Shown here one piece after another: positions 52,218 to 60,034 of a stretch of DNA of 64,000 nucleotides. How positions within the stretch are numbered: the stretch's first letter is position 1; every line of letters begins with the position of its first letter. This DNA is from CAVXDY01 sp963760715 (GTDB taxonomy: Bacteria > Actinomycetota > Thermoleophilia > Miltoncostaeales > Miltoncostaeaceae): positions 248,001-312,000 of the forward strand of contig CAVXDY010000007.1 of assembly GCA_963760715.1 (NCBI GenBank). The letters are read 5' to 3'. The notes below the pieces were generated by a model. It saw only the letters and a program-made list of their open reading frames with translations, was not told the origin of the DNA and did no database searches. The translations under genes were made by a program, and so were the position numbers.

Positions 52218-52703
52218 TCACGCGTCGATCGGCGGCGGCTGCTCGCCGGTGGCCACCATCACGCGGTTCCAGGCGTTGATCCCCGTGATCACCACGACGA
52301 GCTGGCTGAGCTCGGGACCCGCGAAGTGCCGGGCCGCGTCCGCGGAGACCTCCTCGGGAACCGGGCCCTGAGACATCAACGTGAGCGCCTCGGTGAGGGC
52401 GAGGGCGGCCCGCTCGCGCTCGGTGAAGAACGGCGACTCGTGCCACACCGCCAGCGCGTGCAGGCGCCGCTGGCGCTCGCCGGCCTTCAGGGCGAGCCCC
52501 ACGTGCAGGTCGACGCAGTAGGCGCAACGGTTGATCTGCGAGGCGCGCACCTTCACCAGCTCGGCGAGCCCGTGATCGAGCGTGCTCGCCCGGGTGAGCG
52601 CCGCGAGCGCTCGGTAGGCGTCGGGGGCGTCCCGGCGGAGGTCCACGCGCCGCGCGGAGTCGCTCATCGGGTCTGCCCGCTCGCCGGTCTGAGCGATCGC
52701 CAT
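52218..52703 (-). CDS. AhpD-like carboxymuconolactone decarboxylase family protein
   Basis: The 161-residue protein has the AhpD core: ELVKVRASQINRCAYCVDLHVGLALKAGE, where CAYC plus a later His makes the thiol-peroxidase-type pair, and LTEALTLMSQGPVPEE. It is likely an alkylhydroperoxidase-like protein reducing organic peroxides. ATG 52703 overlaps the MMPL stop (TGATG), giving a coupled three-gene unit with the ArsR regulator. A start at 52667 would shorten it by 12 residues. The CMD-like protein at 24711 lacks the CxxC seen here. Confidence 0.8.
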   Translation of the reverse strand: MAIAQTGERADPMSDSARRVDLRRDAPDAYRALAALTRASTLDHGLAELVKVRASQINRCAYCVDLHVGLALKAGERQRRLHALAVWHESPFFTERERAALALTEALTLMSQGPVPEEVSADAARHFAGPELSQLVVVITGINAWNRVMVATGEQPPPIDA

Positions 52704-54808
52704 CAGTGGCCGAACCGGACCTCGGGAAGCAGGCGGTGCAGCCACTCGGGGCGCCACCAGGCCCACCGCCCGGCGAGCCGGAGCGCAACCGGCACCAGGA
52801 GCAGCCGCACCACCAGGGCGTCCAGCAGCACGGCGACCCCGAGGATCACGCCCATCTCCTTGGGCGGCAGCGGCCCGGAGAGGGCGAACGTGAAGAACAC
52901 CGCGACCATCACCGCACCGGCGGCGAGGATCACCCGCCCCGAGTGGGCCATTCCCCCGACCGCCGCCTCTCTGGCGTCATGCGAGCGGTCCCAGTGCTCC
53001 TTCGCGGACGACAGCAGGAACACCGTGTAGTCCATCGAGATCGCGAAGATCATCGCGAAGAAGAAGACCGGCCCCCATGCGTCGAGGAAGCCCTGCGACT
53101 CGAAGCCGAGCAGGCTCGACAGGTTGCCGTCCTGGAAGATCAGGCGCGCGACCCCGAAGGCGGCTCCGGTGGCCAGCAGGCTCGTGAGCACTCCGATCGC
53201 GGCGACCACCGGGGCCTGCAGGGCGACGATCAGCAGGACGAAGCCCAGCAGGAGCACGACGCCGATCACCAGGGGCGTGTAGGTGGCGAGCACCGCGGCC
53301 AGGTCGTGGTTCTCCGCCGCCGCTCCGCCCACCATCACGCCGGAGGGCAGATGGGCCCTCAGCCGGTCGATGGTCGCTCCGGTGGCCGAGTCGGACGGGC
53401 CGGTGCGCGGGACGGCCTGCACGAGCGCCATGCCCTCGCCGCCCGCCTGGGGCGGCAGCGCCCGGGCGATGCCGGGATCGGCCGACGCGATCGCCTCGGC
53501 CGCCCCCATGCTCGCGGCCGGCCCGACCAGCTGGAGGGTGCCCGGCGCCCCGGGCCCGAAGGCCGCCGAGACCTGCTGGTACCCCTGGCGCGAGGAGTCG
53601 CCCGAGGGGACGACCTTGATCGACGGCATCCCGGTGGAGAGGCCGACGACCGGGATCGCCAGCACCAGCAGCGCCAGGAGGGCGGGGAGCCCGTACCGCA
53701 CCGGACGGCGCCACAGGCGCTCGGCCCAGGCGGCGAAGCGCGCGGAGCGGTGCTCGCCACTGTGGGCCCACGGAAGGGCGAACCTGTCCACCCTCGGGCC
53801 GAGCTTCGCGAGCACGGCCGGCAGCAGGGTGAGCGTGGCGGCCAGGATGAAGGCGACCGAGATCATGATCCCGAGCGCCATCGACCGGAACGCGGGGCTC
53901 GGCACCAGCATCACCGCCGACAGCGAGATCAGGACGGTGATCCCCGAGAACAGAACGGCCTTTCCGGCGGTGTCCATGGTCTCGGCGACCGCGTCCACCG
54001 CGGGGCGCTTGGAGCCGAAGAGGGCGCCGCGGAAGCGCACGACGATGAACAGCGCGTAGTCGATGCCCAGGGCGAGGGCGAACATCAGCGCGAAGTTCAT
54101 GGCCCAGATCGAGACCTCGAACACCTGCGAGGCCAGGAACAGCGCCCCGGCCGAGGAGGCGAGGCCGAGGATCGTGAGCAGCAGCGGAAGACCGGCGGCC
54201 ACCAGGGCCCCGAAGGCGAGCACCAGGATCGCCAGGGTGACCGGCCAGCTGATGAGCTCGGACCGCATCATCGCGTCGCGATTGGCGGTGTTGAAGTCGG
54301 ACCACATCCCCGATGCGCCCGTCAGATTGACGCTCACCTGGCCGGTGGACGCGCGGCGCAGCGGCCCCTTGAGGTCGTCTGCGGCCCGGACCATGCCCAT
54401 CGGGTCCGTCGCCGATCCGGCCATGACGATGGCCGTGTGCCCGTCGGCGGAGATCGTCGCGCCCCTCTGGGGCGGGCTCACCGACGCCACCCTCGGATCG
54501 GCGCGCAGGGTGGACTCGCTTCGCGCGATCGCCGACGCGAATGCGGGATCGGCGGTCGTGAGGGCCGGCGAATGGACGACCACCATCAGCCCGGAGCTCG
54601 CGTTGCCCGCGAAGTCGCGCTGGATGAGGTCGCGCGCGGCGACCGACTGCGAGCCCGAGTCCTCCCAGCCGGCTCCCGACAGGGCGGTCTCGACCCGCGG
54701 CGCCAGGACGCCCAGGCAGACGACGACGACGGCCCACGCGATGAACACGATTCGCGCCCGGGTCGCCGACCAGCGGCCCAGGCGGCCGATGGGCCCGAGC
54801 GCGCTCAT
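52703..54808 (-). CDS. MMPL-type RND exporter
   Basis: The 701-residue protein has two MMPL halves of six helices, each with a large extracytoplasmic loop. The first half has IARSESTLRADPRV, then FALMFALALGIDYALFIVVRFR, and the second has FFFAMIFAISMDYTVFLLSSAKEHWD, the conserved GxDY and MDYxxFLxS proton-relay helices. Family members export lipids, small molecules or drugs. ATG 54808 overlaps the ArsR stop (ATGA). The regulator directly upstream probably represses this exporter and the peroxidase-like gene. Confidence 0.85.
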   Translation of the reverse strand: MSALGPIGRLGRWSATRARIVFIAWAVVVVCLGVLAPRVETALSGAGWEDSGSQSVAARDLIQRDFAGNASSGLMVVVHSPALTTADPAFASAIARSESTLRADPRVASVSPPQRGATISADGHTAIVMAGSATDPMGMVRAADDLKGPLRRASTGQVSVNLTGASGMWSDFNTANRDAMMRSELISWPVTLAILVLAFGALVAAGLPLLLTILGLASSAGALFLASQVFEVSIWAMNFALMFALALGIDYALFIVVRFRGALFGSKRPAVDAVAETMDTAGKAVLFSGITVLISLSAVMLVPSPAFRSMALGIMISVAFILAATLTLLPAVLAKLGPRVDRFALPWAHSGEHRSARFAAWAERLWRRPVRYGLPALLALLVLAIPVVGLSTGMPSIKVVPSGDSSRQGYQQVSAAFGPGAPGTLQLVGPAASMGAAEAIASADPGIARALPPQAGGEGMALVQAVPRTGPSDSATGATIDRLRAHLPSGVMVGGAAAENHDLAAVLATYTPLVIGVVLLLGFVLLIVALQAPVVAAIGVLTSLLATGAAFGVARLIFQDGNLSSLLGFESQGFLDAWGPVFFFAMIFAISMDYTVFLLSSAKEHWDRSHDAREAAVGGMAHSGRVILAAGAVMVAVFFTFALSGPLPPKEMGVILGVAVLLDALVVRLLLVPVALRLAGRWAWWRPEWLHRLLPEVRFGH

Positions 54809-55149
54809 CCGGCGACGCCCTCCTCCATCATCGACCGGAGCTCGCCGAGGTGGCGGTTGATCCCACCGCACACGTCCTCACAGAGCTCGAACACCGAGTG
54901 GTCCGCGATGCGGTAGCGCACCAGCGTCCCGTCCTTCTCACGCGCCACGATCCCGGCGCGATGCAGCATGCCGAGGTGCTTGGACACGTTCTGCTGCGAC
55001 GTCCCGATCCGCCGCGTGAGGGTTCCGACCGTGAGCGGACCCTCACGGAGCGCGTCGAGGATGCGGATCCTGGTGGGCTCCGCGAGCAGATGGAACCGTT
55101 CGGCGATGACCTGCGCCATCCCCACGGATATCTGCTGCCGGATCGCCAC
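54805..55149 (-). CDS. ArsR-type repressor A
   Basis: The 114-residue winged-helix protein has RFHLLAEPTRIRILDALREGPLTVG, the recognition helix TSQQNVSKHLGMLHRAG and the wing VAREKDGTLVRYRIAD. A C-terminal helix carries CEDVCGG, a CxxxC pair shared with repressor B, which may sense metal or thiol state. GTG 55149 follows GGGGGGAG. It heads the unit with the MMPL exporter and AhpD-like gene, and an AT-rich inverted repeat lies just upstream. Confidence 0.85.
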   Translation of the reverse strand: MAIRQQISVGMAQVIAERFHLLAEPTRIRILDALREGPLTVGTLTRRIGTSQQNVSKHLGMLHRAGIVAREKDGTLVRYRIADHSVFELCEDVCGGINRHLGELRSMMEEGVAG

Positions 55150-55184
55150 GTATCTCCCCCCTGGCCGTCGCAAGGACGCTACTC

Positions 55185-55210
55185 CACAACTAATAAGTTG
55201 ACAAGTTGTG
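55185..55210. promoter_or_regulatory. Inverted repeat, likely ArsR operator
   Basis: The half-sites CACAACT and AAGTTGTG frame an AT-rich core, and CAACTAATAAGTTG forms a second, shorter palindrome inside. The low GC stands out in this genome. It lies 36 bp upstream of repressor A. Confidence 0.7.
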
Positions 55211-55302
55211 ACTTGGCCGCAGCCTCATCGCGGAAAAACCACGACGCGGCCGCCCGCGCGACCGGCGATAGTGAGGCTCGGCCGACGACAAGGGGAGGCA
55301 CG

Positions 55303-55518
55303 GTGAGCGATGGCGGCGCGGGCGAGGCCGGGGGACCCGGCGAGATCACCCACTGCGAGTGGTGCGGGGCGGAGTACGACACGACATCGGCTCCTCGGCG
55401 ACCGCCTCCGGCCCCGCCGAGGGCCCCGGTCCGCTCCACCCCGCCGGCGCCCGTCGAGGGCGAGACGCACTGCGAGTGGTGTGGCGCCGAGTACCCCGTC
55501 CCGGAGGGCGGCGCCTGA
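55303..55518 (+). CDS. Small protein with two HCEWCGAEY motifs
   Basis: The 71-residue protein has two copies of (T)HCEWCGAEY, at about residues 17-25 and 55-63, joined by a Pro/Ala-rich linker. Four cysteines in two CxxC pairs suggest one zinc ribbon or a redox switch. GTG 55303 follows AGGGGAGG. It lies between two ArsR genes. No function is known to me, and the surroundings suggest a metal- or thiol-related role. Confidence 0.65.
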   Translation: MSDGGAGEAGGPGEITHCEWCGAEYDTTSAPRRPPPAPPRAPVRSTPPAPVEGETHCEWCGAEYPVPEGGA

Positions 55519-55556
55519 CCCGCCTCGGCCCGCCCGAGGCGGCGTTCAGGCTCCCG

Positions 55557-55580
55557 ACAACTATCGTCCTGAGTGGTTGT
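55557..55580. promoter_or_regulatory. Inverted repeat, possible operator of repressor B
   Basis: ACAAC and GTTGT, 14 nt apart, match the outer half-sites of the operator at 55185. It lies 46 bp before repressor B. Confidence 0.45.
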
Positions 55581-55625
55581 GCTCTCCGCGGAGAGCTCGG
55601 TGATCCCTCCGAAAGAGACGACCCC

Positions 55626-55970
55626 ATGGCCATGCCGCATCCGCTTCCCGAGCCGCTCGCCGAGATGATCGCCGAGCGCTTCCGGGTGCTCGGCGAGCCG
55701 ATGCGCGTCCGCATCCTCGACCGGCTCCGCGGGGGGGAGGCGACCATCGGGGAGCTGGCCGACGGGCTGGGGGCGAGCCAGCAGAACATCTCGAAGCACG
55801 TCGGCGTGCTGGCGCGCGCCGGGCTCGTGGAGCGCGAGAAGCAGGGCAACCGCGTCCGCTGCCGCATCGCCGACGAGTCGGTCCTGCGCCTCTGCGAGCA
55901 GGTCTGCGGAGGCCTCCAGAGGCAGGTCGCCGAGCTCCAGGCGCTCCTCGGACCCGGCGGGGGGATCTGA
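55626..55970 (+). CDS. ArsR-type repressor B
   Basis: The 114-residue protein is a close paralogue of repressor A in the opposite direction: RFRVLGEPMRVRILDRLRGG, ASQQNISKHVGVLARAG, VEREKQGNRVRCRIAD and the C-terminal CEQVCGG. The shared CxxxC and near-identical recognition helix suggest they bind similar sites and sense the same kind of signal. ATG 55626 is clear. No downstream exporter follows, so it may cross-regulate the repressor A unit or the CEWC gene. Confidence 0.85.
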   Translation: MAMPHPLPEPLAEMIAERFRVLGEPMRVRILDRLRGGEATIGELADGLGASQQNISKHVGVLARAGLVEREKQGNRVRCRIADESVLRLCEQVCGGLQRQVAELQALLGPGGGI

Positions 55971-55992
55971 AGGAGCGGTCAGCGCACCTGCC

Positions 55993-56697
55993 TCATCCTC
56001 CTCGGAGGTCCGGCGGGCCTCCGGCCGCGACGATCGCCGCGACGCGGGCCCGGAAGATCCGCCAGCGGCGCTCGTTGTCGTGCACCAGGCCCGCCGACTC
56101 GGCGGCGAGATCGGCCGCGCGATCGAGGAGCTCGGCGGCCGAGTACAGGTAGCCGGGCAGGAGTCGCGGCCCGGCGAGGTCGGCGCGGACCCCCTCCGGC
56201 GCGAGGTCGAGGGGCGCGAGCAGGTCGACCGCGCGGCGCGCGAGCCGGCTGACCAGGGTGCTCAGGCCGGCCGCCTGCCAGTCGTTGGCGATGATCCGGT
56301 GGCGCTCGCCCAGCAGGTCGGCGAGGCCCGGGTGCCGCAGTCGCGCGGCGGCCCCCCATGACGCCTCCATCGCCTCCGCCAGCCAGGCGCCGGTTGCCGC
56401 GTAGTCGTCGGCGATGACGCCGAGGTCGCGTTTCAGTCGCAGGAGCTCGACCGGCTCCCCCTCGCCCTCCATGAACAGCACCCCGTCGGACTGGATCGCC
56501 GCCGGCTCGTTCAGGTCCTCGCACCCGGCGAACCGCGCGCCGGCCGGTGAGGCCTGTCCGGGCGCCGCCGCGCTCCAGCGGTCGGCGAGCGTCGTCAGGG
56601 TCCGGGCGGCCCGTTGCAGCTCGATCGCGCGCTCGAGCGGCGCGCGCGCGTAGAACTTCTCGTGCTCCCGGTGGTACCGCGACAGGTTGAGGATCAC
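55993..56697 (-). CDS. Helical protein of unknown function
   Basis: The 234-residue protein is almost entirely helical and acidic-to-neutral, with no transmembrane helix and no motif I recognise. Regular heptad-like stretches include AIELQRAARTLTTLADRW, ELLRLKRDLGVIADDYAATG, RLARRAVDLLAPLDL and ELLDRAADLAAESAGL. GTG 56697 is the start. It is convergent with repressor B and divergent from the methyltransferase remnant. Confidence 0.55.
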   Translation of the reverse strand: MILNLSRYHREHEKFYARAPLERAIELQRAARTLTTLADRWSAAAPGQASPAGARFAGCEDLNEPAAIQSDGVLFMEGEGEPVELLRLKRDLGVIADDYAATGAWLAEAMEASWGAAARLRHPGLADLLGERHRIIANDWQAAGLSTLVSRLARRAVDLLAPLDLAPEGVRADLAGPRLLPGYLYSAAELLDRAADLAAESAGLVHDNERRWRIFRARVAAIVAAGGPPDLRGG

Positions 56698-56952
56698 CTC
56701 GAGCTGCGCCGCCGCTCCGGTGGCCCCGGCGCTCGGCCCGGCACCACCCCCTGAGCCCCGTCTCCCCCTGGGCTCTCGGTCGTCGCCTCGTCGCCCACTC
56801 CGCCCCCTTCCGCCGCTCAGATGGATCGAGCCTCTCGCGGCACCACGAACGCGTCATCGGGTGTCCTCCGCGAGACGGCACGGGGAACTACGGAACCAAG
56901 CCGACCCGGAGGCCCGGCGCGGACCCGCCCTCCCTCGGTAGCCTCGGTGGCC

Positions 56953-57636
56953 ATGGCGGGCGAGACGATCCAGGCCGAGCTGGAGGGCGTGCCGGAGACG
57001 CTGCTGTGGACGCTAGGAGGTCGGGCGGTTCCTCGCCCGACATCCCGAGGGGACCGTCGTGGCGCTCGGCGAGGGGCTCGAGACCCAGTTCTGGCGCGTT
57101 CGACAACGGGCGCGTCCGGTGGCTCACCGTGGACCTGCCTCAGGCCACGGCCCTGCGCGACCGGCTGCTGCCGGGCTCACCGCGCCGGCGATCCCTGGCG
57201 TGCTCGGCGCTGGACGAGGCGATGGATCGACGAGGTCGACGCCTCGCGCGGCGTCCTCGTGACGGCCCAGGGCCTGCTGATGTACCTCGAGCCGGAGGAG
57301 GTGCACGGGCTCATCGCCGCCTGCGCGCGGCGGCTGCCCGGGGCGGGGCTGGTCTTCGACGCGGTCCCGCGGTGGCTCAGCGAGCGGAGCCGGCGCGGCG
57401 CGCTGACGACCGCCGGCGGCTATCGGGCGCCGCCGTGGCTGTGGGGGCTGGACGCCCGGGAGGAGCGCCGGCTCGCCGCGCTCCCCGGCGTCGCCGGGCT
57501 GCGGGCGCTGCGGCCGCCGCGCGGCCGGGGCGCGCTCCACGGCGTCCTGCTGCCCCTGGCGAGCCGCGTCCCACTCCTGCGCCGCAGGATGCTGTCCGTG
57601 CTCCGGGTCCGGTTCGCGCGGCCGGGGAACCGCTGA
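56953..57636 (+). pseudogene. PPM/LCM-type SAM methyltransferase remnant
   Basis: The N-terminus from ATG 56953 reads QAELEGVPETLLWTL, the classic opening of this family. The next recognisable piece is GRFLARHPEGTVVALGEG, so about 60 residues are missing; the junction contains ACGCTAGGAGG. Three frames are then needed: ETQFWR to FDNGRVRWLTVDLPQ (extra G at 57098), and a second extra G at about 57225 before ATCGAC, giving IDEVDASRGVLVTAQGLLMYLE. The end AGLVFDAVPRWLSERS is intact. Given the loss of the N-terminal part of the SAM site, it is likely non-functional unless the assembly is wrong. Confidence 0.75.
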
Positions 57637-57652
57637 TCGCAGGCTGGACCCG

Positions 57653-57700
57653 CTCATCCGATCCGGATGATGCCCGGGCGCCGGCGCCGCGACATCCTGG
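57653..57700 (+). promoter_or_regulatory. 20-bp stress-type element, copy 9
   Basis: CTCATCCGATCCGGATGATG at 57653-57672 keeps most of the consensus. The GCTT block is weak (GACATCC). The aquaporin ATG is at 57740. Confidence 0.55.
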
Positions 57701-57739
57701 CGCAGGGTCGAGCTCGCCAAACGAGCAGGGAGCGAGAGG

Positions 57740-58597
57740 ATGGACGAGGACACGCGGGATCAGAGGGACCCGGAGAGGATCACGGAGGAGGAGGACCGCG
57801 AACGCGCGCTGCGCGCGCTCGAACCGGCCGCCCGCATCGTGCATGGGCGCTGGGACTTCGACAACCCCGCGCACGAGTGGCGACGCCTCTTCTCGGAGCT
57901 GCTCGGCACCTTCTTCCTGGTGCTGGTGGGCGCCGGAGGCGCGGTGGTGAACGCCCAGTCGGACGGCGCGATCAGCCGCGCCGCCGCGGTCACCGCGCCC
58001 GGGCTCATGGTGATGGCGATCATCCTGTTCATGGGCGCCGTCTCGGGTGCGCACCTGAACCCGGCCGTCAGCATCGCCTTCGCCGCCCGCGGCGACTTCC
58101 CGTGGCGCCGCGTGCCCGGGTACATCCTCGTCCAGCTCGTCGGGGCCACCCTCGCCTGCCTGCTGCTCTGGGCGATCCTCGGCAAGCTGGGTCAGCTGGG
58201 GGCGACCGAGCCCGGCGCCGGGATCACGGACGTCGAGGCGATGCTCATGGAGCTCGTGCTCACCGTCGGCCTTGTCAGCGTCATCCTCGGTACGGCCTCG
58301 GGCGCCCAGAACATCGGGGTGTTCGGCGCGCTCGGTGTCGGCGCCTACATCATCCTGGCGGGACTGTGGTCGAGCCCGGTGAGCGGCGCCTCGATGAACC
58401 CGGCGCGCTCGTTCGGCCCCGACCTGGCGATCGCCGACTTCTCCAGCTACTGGGTGTACGTCGTCGGGCCGATCGCCGGGGCTCTGATCGCGGTCGGGTT
58501 CGCCTGGGTGCTGCGCGGCCCCGGTGGGGGACGCGCCGGCAGCGCCGCCGCGCAGGGGACCGTGGGCACGCTGCGAACCAAGGCCGACCAGCCCTAG
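57740..58597 (+). CDS. Aquaporin / glycerol facilitator (MIP family)
   Basis: The 285-residue protein has the six-helix MIP fold with both NPA loops: SGAHLNPAVS (NPA at 107-109) and SGASMNPARSFGP (NPA at about 219-221). NPARS with the family context suggests a water channel of AqpZ type. The N-terminus has an unusual acidic and basic stretch of about 45 residues, rich in E, D and R, that could be a cytoplasmic gate. It lies under element copy 9, and its role in osmotic adjustment fits the proposed stress regulon. Confidence 0.9.
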   Translation: MDEDTRDQRDPERITEEEDRERALRALEPAARIVHGRWDFDNPAHEWRRLFSELLGTFFLVLVGAGGAVVNAQSDGAISRAAAVTAPGLMVMAIILFMGAVSGAHLNPAVSIAFAARGDFPWRRVPGYILVQLVGATLACLLLWAILGKLGQLGATEPGAGITDVEAMLMELVLTVGLVSVILGTASGAQNIGVFGALGVGAYIILAGLWSSPVSGASMNPARSFGPDLAIADFSSYWVYVVGPIAGALIAVGFAWVLRGPGGGRAGSAAAQGTVGTLRTKADQP

Positions 58598-58630
58598 GCT
58601 GTCGTCACCGCGGACGAGGAGAGGTGCGGC

Positions 58631-60034
58631 ATGGGTGATCTGAATCTGCGCGGCGGGACGGTGGTGACCGCGGAGGGCACGTTCGACGCCGACATCGCGA
58701 TCCGGGACGGCCGCATCGCGGCGGTCGGGACGACGGTGCCCGATGACGCGGCGGAGACGGTCGACGTCGCGGGGCGTCTGGTGATGCCGGGCTTCATCGA
58801 CGCGCACACGCACATGGACATGCCCTTCGGCGGCACGATCACGGCCGACGACTGGGACTCCGGCACGGCGGCGGCCGTCGCCGGGGGCACGACCACGATC
58901 GTCGACTTCGCGCTCCAGGAGGAGGGCCGCGGGCTGGGTGACGCCATCGACACCTGGCAGGCGAAGGCCGCCCTGAAGACCCACATCGACTACGGCCTGC
59001 ACGTGGCGATCTGCGATCTCACCGAGGCCGTCAAGGCGGAGATCCCGTCACTGCCGGAGCGCGGCGTCTGCACCGTCAAGGTGTTCATGGCCTACAAGGG
59101 CACGTCCCTCTTCATGCACGACGAGGACCTGCTCGAGATCCTGCAGATCTCCCGCGACGCGGGCGTGCTCGTGATGGTGCACGCCGAGAACGGCGACGTG
59201 ATCGCGAAGCTGCAGCAGCAGGCGCTCGCCCGCGGCGATGTGGAGCCCATCTGGCACGCGCGCACACGGCCGGAGGGAGCCGAGGCGGAGGCGACCTCGC
59301 GCGCCATCCGGCTCGCCGAGATCGCCGGCGCGCCGCTCGCGGTGGTGCACGTGACCTGCGCCGACGCGGCCGACCAGATCCGGCGCGCACACGTGCGCGG
59401 GCTCACCGTGCACGCCGAGACGTGCCCCCAGTACCTCGTGCTGACCGAGGACGACCTCGCCCGTCCCGACTTCGACGGGGCCAAGTACGTCTGCTCGCCC
59501 CCCCTGCGCGACGCGAGCAACCACGAGCCGCTGTGGCGCCGGCTCCACAACGGCGACCTGGTGCTCGTCGGGTCGGACCACTGCTCGTTCAACTTCGCCG
59601 GCCAGAAGGAGATGGGCCGCGACGACTTCACGAAGATCCCCAACGGGATGCCCGGGGTCGAGGAGCGAGCCGCGCTGCTGTGGACCAACGGCGTCCGCAC
59701 GGGGCGCATCTCGCCGGAGCGCTTCGTCGCCGTGCTGTCCACCAACCAGGCCCACGTGCACGGGCTGTTGCCGCGCAAGGGGCTGATCGCACCCGGCGCC
59801 GAGGCGGACATCGTGGTGTGGGACCCCGAGCAGGCGTCCACGATCAGCCACGCCAACCGCCACGGGGCCAACGACTACTCGCCGTACGAGGGGCACCGCG
59901 TCGTGGGCGGACCCGAGCGCGTCTACGTGCGCGGAGCCCTCGCGTTCCACGACGGCGAGGTGGTCGCGCCGCCGGGATCGGGGCGCTTCGTGCCGCGGGC
60001 GCTCGGCGCGCACGGCCGCCCGGTCGCCGCGTGA
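58631..60034 (+). CDS. Dihydropyrimidinase / hydantoinase
   Basis: The 467-residue protein is a metal-dependent amidohydrolase of the cyclic-imide type. His59 and His61 lie in DAHTHMDMPFGG, the carboxylated Lys156 in KVFMAYKG, MVHAENGD and VVHVTCADA supply further ligands and VGSDHCSFNF the aspartate. It hydrolyses dihydropyrimidines or hydantoins to N-carbamoyl amino acids. GAGAGG precedes ATG 58631. The M20 amidohydrolase overlaps its stop (GTGA), completing the pathway step. Confidence 0.88.
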   Translation: MGDLNLRGGTVVTAEGTFDADIAIRDGRIAAVGTTVPDDAAETVDVAGRLVMPGFIDAHTHMDMPFGGTITADDWDSGTAAAVAGGTTTIVDFALQEEGRGLGDAIDTWQAKAALKTHIDYGLHVAICDLTEAVKAEIPSLPERGVCTVKVFMAYKGTSLFMHDEDLLEILQISRDAGVLVMVHAENGDVIAKLQQQALARGDVEPIWHARTRPEGAEAEATSRAIRLAEIAGAPLAVVHVTCADAADQIRRAHVRGLTVHAETCPQYLVLTEDDLARPDFDGAKYVCSPPLRDASNHEPLWRRLHNGDLVLVGSDHCSFNFAGQKEMGRDDFTKIPNGMPGVEERAALLWTNGVRTGRISPERFVAVLSTNQAHVHGLLPRKGLIAPGAEADIVVWDPEQASTISHANRHGANDYSPYEGHRVVGGPERVYVRGALAFHDGEVVAPPGSGRFVPRALGAHGRPVAA

